Below, piece after piece: positions 32,976 to 37,791 of a stretch of DNA of 37,791 nucleotides. Position numbers and translations under genes: made by a program. The notes under the pieces are model-generated. The model ran no database searches. It was not told the DNA's origin and worked only from the letters and a program-made list of their open reading frames with translations. Numbering within the stretch: the first letter of the stretch is position 1; each line of letters starts with the position of its first letter. Source of the DNA: an uncultured Candidatus Melainabacteria bacterium. Its GTDB lineage: Bacteria > Cyanobacteriota > Vampirovibrionia > Gastranaerophilales > Gastranaerophilaceae. The DNA lies in NCBI GenBank assembly GCA_949741915.1, contig CATJOM010000033.1:1-37791 (forward strand), written 5' to 3'.

Positions 32976-33665
32976 TTAATCAAAAAATCTATAATAAAAC
33001 AAAGCCCTTATTGCCATAAGCCCATCTTTATAAGTGATTTTCTTTCCATCTTGATAGCTTCTTGCATTGTATTTTATAGGCAATTCCTTTATTTTGGCAC
33101 CCTTTTTAACAAGCTTTGCTGTAATTTCAGGCTCTAAATCAAATTTGTTTGACTTTATGTTCATACCATTAACAAATTCACGCTTCATTGCTTTGTAGCA
33201 GGTTTCCATATCTGTCAGCTTTGTGCCATATAAGAGGTTTGTTAAGAATGTTAAAAATTTATTTGCAACATAACTTAAAAACATAAAGTCTTTAAACGGG
33301 GTGCCAAGAAACCTTGAGCCATATGCAACATCGGCATTGCCATCAATAATAAGTTTCAGAAGAGGAGCGTAATCAGAAGGATTATACTCCAGGTCAGCAT
33401 CTTGAATTATGACAATATCGCCTTTTGCTGCCTTAAACCCCTCGCAAACGGCAGAACCTTTTCCGCCGTTTTTCTCCTTATACACAATTGTGTACTTTTT
33501 CTCGTATTTTTTTAGTATCTCCCTGGTGGCATCAGTGGAACAATCATCAACTATTATAAAATTTTTATGCAGACCGCAAAAATCAGTATTTTCTAATATT
33601 TCAAGAATATTTTCAATGGTTTTTTCTTCATTGTAAACAGGAATAACTATATCAACAGACTGCAT
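32976..33665 (-). CDS. Family 2 glycosyltransferase, dolichyl-phosphate mannosyltransferase-like
   Basis: This is a GT-A fold, GT2 glycosyltransferase of 229 residues. PVYNEEKTIENIL, the VDDCSTDATREIL nucleotide-binding strand and the metal-binding QDADLEYNPSDYAPLL are diagnostic, and SRFLGTPFKDF with LTDMETCYKAMKRE follows the DPM1/GtrB-like layout. There is no C-terminal membrane helix pair, so it would be a soluble, DPM1-type enzyme that transfers a sugar from a nucleotide donor to a polyprenyl phosphate. The exact sugar is unknown. The ribosome site AAAGGAT precedes ATG 33665. It is separated from the rsmH gene by 127 bases. Confidence 0.88.
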   Translation of the reverse strand: MQSVDIVIPVYNEEKTIENILEILENTDFCGLHKNFIIVDDCSTDATREILKKYEKKYTIVYKEKNGGKGSAVCEGFKAAKGDIVIIQDADLEYNPSDYAPLLKLIIDGNADVAYGSRFLGTPFKDFMFLSYVANKFLTFLTNLLYGTKLTDMETCYKAMKREFVNGMNIKSNKFDLEPEITAKLVKKGAKIKELPIKYNARSYQDGKKITYKDGLMAIRALFYYRFFD

Positions 33666-33843
33666 TATGATATCCTTTATAAAAAGCTGATAAAAAAAAG
33701 AATATCAGACTGGAAATTATATGACAATTTAGTTTAATTTTCTTAACAAATACACCCAGAAAGAGCAGCAAAATTTAAGCAGAACAAAACAATACTCAAA
33801 AAACCTACTGATAAATAATTAAAAATGTCAAACACGGGTAAAA

Positions 33844-34314
33844 TTAAAACCTTGGCCCTTGAACGCTTGAAATACTTGTCATCACCTGGCCCAGTTTAAA
33901 TAAGAACATTCCCTCATAAAGGTATTCACTCTTCACCCTGATTTCAGGAGCAAGGGCACAACTTATAAAAATTACAAGTCTTTTTTTGCCAAGATATGTG
34001 CTTGCTGATTCAATTTTCAGGGAATCATCAGAGGTGTTTGTGTATCGTAAATTTAAATCATTCTCTAGATATTTTTTTGCTCTTCCTTCAATCATAGGAA
34101 GAATATCAGTGTCAGGCAAAGCCTTGCATACTTCAAACCTTCCAATACTAGAAAGATTTGCGCCAATTTCATCGGTAAATGTCTGTAATGAAAAAAAAGT
34201 TCTATAATAAAATGCACACTCTAAAATAAAAAACATCAAAATAGAGGCTATAACAAAGACTAAGCAAAATTCAACTATACTCTGCGCTTTTTTATGCAAA
34301 AAATGTTTATTCAT
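33844..34314 (-). CDS. TadE-like pseudopilin
   Basis: This looks like a TadE-type minor pilin. Residues 10-20, AQSIVEFCLVF, match the TadE opening (G/A-x-x-x-V/A-E-F with a conserved Glu), followed by a transmembrane helix (about 14-35) and a largely extracytoplasmic C-terminal part. At 156 residues it is the usual length. Tad pilus assembly normally needs TadA, TadB/C, CpaB and RcpA, and none is in the window, so this copy may be an isolated gene. It is the last cistron of a three-gene operon, 2 bases after the 148-residue gene. Confidence 0.75.
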   Translation of the reverse strand: MNKHFLHKKAQSIVEFCLVFVIASILMFFILECAFYYRTFFSLQTFTDEIGANLSSIGRFEVCKALPDTDILPMIEGRAKKYLENDLNLRYTNTSDDSLKIESASTYLGKKRLVIFISCALAPEIRVKSEYLYEGMFLFKLGQVMTSISSVQGPRF

Positions 34315-34316
34315 AA

Positions 34317-34763
34317 TTAAATATTTATAAACTTCTTTAGCCTTGAAATAATTGTTGTTTTGTTTATTTCAGGGTAAAGAAGAGTTTCTTTGTAAAAACA
34401 ATTATACTCTTTTATTATGTTTATAGGAAGGGGTTCACCGGAATCCAGCAGCTGGGCTGCATAATCAATAAATTCATCCTGTTCTTCCTTATATAGAGGG
34501 TCTTTTTTTCTAATATCCTCATCAGCCTCATAGTGAACAAGAATATGAAAGCACACATTTACACTATCATCAGGTATGTTTTTTGGAAACATCTTAAGGG
34601 CATTAAGAACAGAAAGCCTGCCCGATAATACATTAAAAAGAAGAAGGGCTGTTTTTTTTCTTGCCTCAATAATGGCTTCATAAGAAACTTTTGGCTCTTT
34701 TTTCTTTGGTTTTACATACAAAAACCTGTTTAGTTTTTCTACAATGTCATTAATGGCTTTCAA
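34317..34763 (-). CDS. Protein of unknown function in the BlaI-TadE operon
   Basis: I do not recognise a family. The 148-residue product is soluble-looking, with no signal peptide or membrane segment. It has a lysine-rich start (KPKKKEPKVSYEAI) followed by mostly helical segments: ALLLFNVLSGRLSVLNALKMFP, a short IPDDSVNVCFHILVHYE unit, an acidic DEDIRKKDPLYKEEQDEF patch and a closing basic helix, ISRLKKFINI. It lies 3 bases after the BlaI-like gene and 2 bases before the TadE-like gene, so its product is probably made in step with both. Role unknown; a cytoplasmic adaptor for the operon is only a guess. Confidence 0.75.
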   Translation of the reverse strand: MKAINDIVEKLNRFLYVKPKKKEPKVSYEAIIEARKKTALLLFNVLSGRLSVLNALKMFPKNIPDDSVNVCFHILVHYEADEDIRKKDPLYKEEQDEFIDYAAQLLDSGEPLPINIIKEYNCFYKETLLYPEINKTTIISRLKKFINI

Positions 34764-34766
34764 GCA

Positions 34767-35132
34767 TTAAACCCGAACAGAATCCTCTACAGATGCACAT
34801 GAAGCGATAGATGAAGCAATGGAAGCCAGTCTTGACATGTCATTACCACAATATTGCGCTGCGATTTTCTTAAGAGAATTTGTAATTATATCGTTGCTAG
34901 AATAAGCGGTCCTATAGAAAAATTTCTTACCCTGCTTGATTCTTAACAAAACTTCTTTTTCATAAAGCCTGTCCATAACAGTCTTTATTGTAGTATAGGC
35001 CCTTTTTGTATTATGCGATGCATTAATATGTTCATATACATCTTTAACAGAATTTTTATATATTCCGCATTTTTCAAGTTCCCAAAGGGAATTCAATATT
35101 ACACTTTCAAGCGAACCATGTTTTAAGTTCAT
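34767..35132 (-). CDS. BlaI/MecI/CopY-family winged-helix repressor
   Basis: This is a 121-residue transcription factor of the penicillinase-repressor family. The N-terminal winged helix is LESVILNSLWELEKCG, VKDVYEHINASHNTKRAYTTIKTVMDRLYEKEVLLRIKQGKKFFYR, the hallmark arrangement (A-Y-T-T-I-K-T-V-M-D-R-L). The C-terminal half would dimerise. Known members are freed from DNA by proteolysis through a BlaR1/MecR1 sensor or by copper. No sensor gene or beta-lactamase is adjacent here; instead it leads an unknown gene and a TadE-like gene. GGAG precedes ATG 35132, and TATAAT at 35178-35183 (minus) is a probable -10. Autoregulation is likely from the family but not shown. Confidence 0.85.
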   Translation of the reverse strand: MNLKHGSLESVILNSLWELEKCGIYKNSVKDVYEHINASHNTKRAYTTIKTVMDRLYEKEVLLRIKQGKKFFYRTAYSSNDIITNSLKKIAAQYCGNDMSRLASIASSIASCASVEDSVRV

Positions 35133-35335
35133 TAGCCCGTTAGCTCCTTATATTACACAACAAATTTTATTACTACTATTATAACACTTATGAAAAAAAA
35201 TAAAAGCATTTTTTTAATTAGACTAGGCTTATTTGTGTGCTAAAAAATAAAACCCAAAGAATTGCTGTAAGGCGTTAAAGATTACACAAAAAACGGCTTC
35301 GTATGATTTGAAGTTAAAACAACAAAGTAATAATC

Positions 35336-36442
35336 TTAGCATTTACATTTTTTCGCAATCAGTGTGGCGAGTTTTTTAAACATCTCTTTTTCTTCAGGAA
35401 AAATCAAAAGGTTTGAAGGTTTTATATTTTTAAGACAAAAATCTCCAAAAAGTGCATTCGTAAATAATTTCTCTGTGCCAGAGAAACAAGAAAAGGTATT
35501 TTTAAATGAAAGATCTACAAAATTAAATTCTTTTTTATTAAAATCAACAAGAATATTGTTTGGATGAGAAAAATCAAAGAAAACATCATTGTCATCAGTT
35601 ACAAGAGTGATTGCACGATTATAAGCCTCTTTTGGAAAATCAGCAATTGCTTTTAAATTTTTAAGATATTTATCTTTAAATCTTACATAATTATCATAAA
35701 ACTTCTCTGGCGAAGACACTAGAAAATTATCACCAGACTTGCATTTTTGCATAAATTCTTGCTTATTTGAGGCGCATTTTAGGGCAAAGAAATCCTTCAT
35801 CTGTCTTGAATCAAAAAATCCAGTAAACTCTCCCAGGGCATCAATATATGCATTGGATGGCGGCTTTCCTGTCATATTTTTCAGCAATAAAATTTTAGAG
35901 CCCGATGCTTCGCCTGGAGATATAAAGGATTTAGAGGATTTAATCTTATTATCTGCATCTGCCACAACATAAAGCGGCAAACCAAGATTCTGATTCATTA
36001 AAATATTATCAGTATATTTTACAGGTATAACTTTTAAGTTATCAGGCAGCCTTGCACCTGAATCAAGCTCCTCAAATGCCTTATTAGTTATTCTTAAAAC
36101 ATACTGAGGATGCTTTCTAACATTGAACACCAATGCCTCTCCGCCAGAGCCTCTCAGATTAAAAGAACTTACAGCTTGTAAAATAATATCTTTTAATTCT
36201 TCTGATGTAAAAACTCCATCCGGCATAGGTTTAGATATTCTAGCCGTAAGCATGTTTCTTGAAAGCTCAAATGATGGCATCCTGCTAGTGGAATCTATCT
36301 TGGCCTGCGCCGCATTAAACGGAGCTATTGTTGAGGCAGAATTTTTCAGAGCAGAAACATTGCAGGGAGTTTTTTCAACACCGGTACAATCCATAGCAGG
36401 CGGGCATGGATGAATTTTTGGATTAATTAAAATACTATTCAT
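35336..36442 (-). CDS. Atypical protein-kinase-fold protein, possible effector
   Basis: A 368-residue protein with kinase-like landmarks but no certain family. A glycine-loop pattern G98-S-G-G-E-A-L-V-F is followed by YVLRI (residues 114-118), where Arg117 takes the place of the usual VAIK lysine. The catalytic-loop-like segment FFDFSHPNNILVD (Asp290, Asn295/Asn296) precedes NFVDLSF, with Asp310 in the DFG position. The spacing from Asp290 to the N-I-L asparagine is one residue longer than in HxDxxxxN kinases, and the usual His is Phe, so it may be divergent or inactive. Residues 1-75 are a disordered Ser/Thr/Pro/Ala head without a signal peptide, typical of injected effectors. No ribosome site is visible. 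It follows the ADP-ribosyltransferase-like gene on the same strand by 202 bases. Confidence 0.45.
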   Translation of the reverse strand: MNSILINPKIHPCPPAMDCTGVEKTPCNVSALKNSASTIAPFNAAQAKIDSTSRMPSFELSRNMLTARISKPMPDGVFTSEELKDIILQAVSSFNLRGSGGEALVFNVRKHPQYVLRITNKAFEELDSGARLPDNLKVIPVKYTDNILMNQNLGLPLYVVADADNKIKSSKSFISPGEASGSKILLLKNMTGKPPSNAYIDALGEFTGFFDSRQMKDFFALKCASNKQEFMQKCKSGDNFLVSSPEKFYDNYVRFKDKYLKNLKAIADFPKEAYNRAITLVTDDNDVFFDFSHPNNILVDFNKKEFNFVDLSFKNTFSCFSGTEKLFTNALFGDFCLKNIKPSNLLIFPEEKEMFKKLATLIAKKCKC

Positions 36443-36644
36443 AATTTTTTAAATTCGTTTTGCGCATAATAAGAATGTATTATTCTAAAAACGGTAAACT
36501 TTACATTTTGCCATTTGATACCCGCTTTATTAAGTTTTATTAAGTTTAATATAAGAAGAAATAAAGATATACAAAGCATGCAAAAAACATTGTAGTGTTT
36601 TAAGGCAAATAAGCCATAGCTCATATACTTAATAATTCATAAAA

Positions 36645-37791
36645 TCAAAGCGCCGTGCTTTCAGGTAAAACGTACTCCATTACCACATTTAAAAGCCCCT
36701 GAGGGTCTTTTCCCTTTGAAATAACTTTATACTGCGCCCCTCTTGGCATTAAAATTTCTCCGCCATGTTCATTGTTTCTCGAAACTTTTGCACCTTTTGG
36801 AATTATTATTTGATACATAATACCATCTTCCTTATTTGCAGCAGAAAATCGGAGGGCAGTTTTTCTATTCATTGCAGTGTAAGAATAGCCTACATCCGGT
36901 ACAATCATATCACCCGGTTTTGCCTTTGACACAATATCAAAATCAATGTTTCGGTTATTATTGCAAAAATGCTTGCAGCGCCCGCGATAAACAATACATT
37001 CTTTTTCAAGCGGAGGCAATACTTCAAACTGCTTGTCATATTTATCAGCAAATTCTGATTTCCCAGTTTTGGCTAATTCTGCCCTGATGTCATAATTGTT
37101 ACCATTGATAATATGATGAGCCTCAATCTGAGTTAATTCGCTTGTTTCTGGCATGGTGATACATTTATCTGAATAAAGAGAAGATAATGCCCTGTATTCA
37201 TCTGTATCCATGGGTTGTCTTCCAAGGCTCACCTGATTAAACAGGGTTTTTAGTTCTTCTTCTTTGCCATTAAATTCTTTTGAAAATTTTTCAAAAGCTT
37301 GATTGAATACCATCTCTTTTTTGTATTTCGGTTCAATTTCTGCCATATCTGATTTGGCTTTTTCAAGACGTTTTGTATAGCTCCTTATAATATCCTGAAC
37401 AGTTTTACTGTCTTGATTGTATGTGCCATACAGTTTTAAGTTTGCTTCTTCTGAGGCTATGATTTTAGCATACATATTGTATTTATCTACTATATTATAA
37501 GTTTTTTCATATGCTTGAATAGCCTCAATCTTTTCTCTTTCAGCATTTTCAGATAATTTCTGCAAAATTTCAGAGTTATCAATTTCACGGGATTGCGCCT
37601 TTGTAGAATCAACTTGTTTCTTGCCATCGTTAGGACTTGAATTCAGCGCATCATCACTGTTGCCTGGTGTACCTTTGGGGGTTTCTGCTCCCGTTTGTTT
37701 TAATTCTTGCGCTGCTCTGTTTGCATCAGAATATTGTGTTTTATTTCCTAAATCTATTTCTTTTGCTTCAAGCTGTTGTGATGTTGCATCA
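36645..37791 (-). CDS. ADP-ribosyltransferase exotoxin-like protein, 5' end beyond the window
   Basis: A 5'-truncated gene: the frame is open from the window edge down to 36645, and 381 residues are visible; a TTG at 37565 is internal to the open frame and not a compelling start. The first ~110 visible residues are hydrophilic, Gln/Lys/Asp-rich; a coiled-coil-like region follows. The C-terminal domain (about the last 130 residues) resembles the ADPrib_exo_Tox/R-S-E class. Numbered from the TTG: Arg194 in IVYRG, Ser228-x-Thr230 in GYSYTAMNRKTALRF, and Glu270 in GGEILMPRG. The residue two before the catalytic Glu is Gly, not Glu or Gln, so the usual ExE/QxE pair is broken. It may modify arginine, or have lost transferase activity. 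It is a candidate toxin or effector. Confidence 0.6.
   Translation of the reverse strand, partial: DATSQQLEAKEIDLGNKTQYSDANRAAQELKQTGAETPKGTPGNSDDALNSSPNDGKKQVDSTKAQSREIDNSEILQKLSENAEREKIEAIQAYEKTYNIVDKYNMYAKIIASEEANLKLYGTYNQDSKTVQDIIRSYTKRLEKAKSDMAEIEPKYKKEMVFNQAFEKFSKEFNGKEEELKTLFNQVSLGRQPMDTDEYRALSSLYSDKCITMPETSELTQIEAHHIINGNNYDIRAELAKTGKSEFADKYDKQFEVLPPLEKECIVYRGRCKHFCNNNRNIDFDIVSKAKPGDMIVPDVGYSYTAMNRKTALRFSAANKEDGIMYQIIIPKGAKVSRNNEHGGEILMPRGAQYKVISKGKDPQGLLNVVMEYVLPESTAL

Noticed and set aside
36439-36624. 61-codon minus-strand frame with one possible membrane helix, overlapping the kinase-like start as ATGA
   Set aside because: The ATGA overlap hints at coupling, but it has no ribosome site, no recognisable family and AT-driven Ile/Leu/Lys composition. 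Kept as unlikely.
1-37791. tRNA, rRNA, CRISPR array, transposase or prophage
   Set aside because: No TTCRA-type T-arm in a cloverleaf context, no regularly spaced direct repeats, and no transposase or phage structural motif was found on reading both strands; a covariance-model scan could still find something missed by eye.

Overview
This is an AT-rich bacterial window that is mostly chromosomal core genes, with scattered accessory proteins and a denser accessory block at the right end. The best guess is a non-photosynthetic relative of Cyanobacteria (Vampirovibrionia/Melainabacteria, probably the gut order Gastranaerophilales). The evidence is a ThiE with the cyanobacterial-style extra N-terminal domain, an extended RuvB, a SecA with a CPCGSG-type zinc tail, a MurE with the meso-DAP motif DNPR (diderm-type wall), and several low-complexity-headed eukaryote-like proteins (calpain, kinase-like, ADP-ribosyltransferase). 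No rRNA, tRNA, CRISPR array, transposase or phage gene was recognised, so the lineage call is inference.

Layout, left to right. 42-2963 is secA (minus). 3464-6099 holds divergent genes for an exported kelch-type beta-propeller and an ArsB/NhaD-superfamily transporter, with face-to-face promoters. 6216-7436 is ruvB. An 822-base gap precedes a calpain-like cysteine protease (8259-9761) whose leader carries a perfect 10-bp hairpin. 9989-14969 is a compact minus-strand operon: a WecG/TagA glycosyltransferase, a two-gene transketolase, ftsE, ftsX and an HDOD protein. 15056-16063 is a Gfo/Idh/MocA oxidoreductase. The next 685 bases contain a GC-rich, hairpin-dense island that is the best candidate for an undescribed small RNA. 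16749-17558 is proC, divergent from rpmH-rnpA-uridine-kinase-like. rpmH (50 aa) is a genuine short gene. Then come a phosphomevalonate-kinase/dNMP-kinase-like P-loop protein, a Q-rich coiled-coil protein, glcD plus a MATE exporter, thiE, and an ECF sigma factor with a zinc anti-sigma-like partner.

26060-32824 (minus) starts with a small tandem-repeat protein and continues as a wall and division block. In transcription order that block is rsmH, ftsL-like, ftsI, murE, murA. Together these make the UDP-MurNAc precursor (MurA, MurE) and the septal transpeptidase with its FtsL-like partner. FtsEX from the 10-12 kb operon would regulate wall hydrolysis at the same septum. To the right lie a family-2 glycosyltransferase and a tight three-gene operon (BlaI/MecI-type repressor, unknown protein, TadE-like pseudopilin). 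Two accessory genes complete the window: an atypical protein-kinase-fold protein and an ADP-ribosyltransferase-like protein whose 5' end runs off the right edge.

The most notable items are the GC-rich hairpin island (16470-16614), the adjacent kinase-like and ADP-ribosyltransferase-like genes (possible secreted effectors), the calpain-like protease with its complete Cys/His/Asn triad, the BlaI-X-TadE operon, and the tandem-repeat RWYD protein. None of these can be called a new system from sequence alone.
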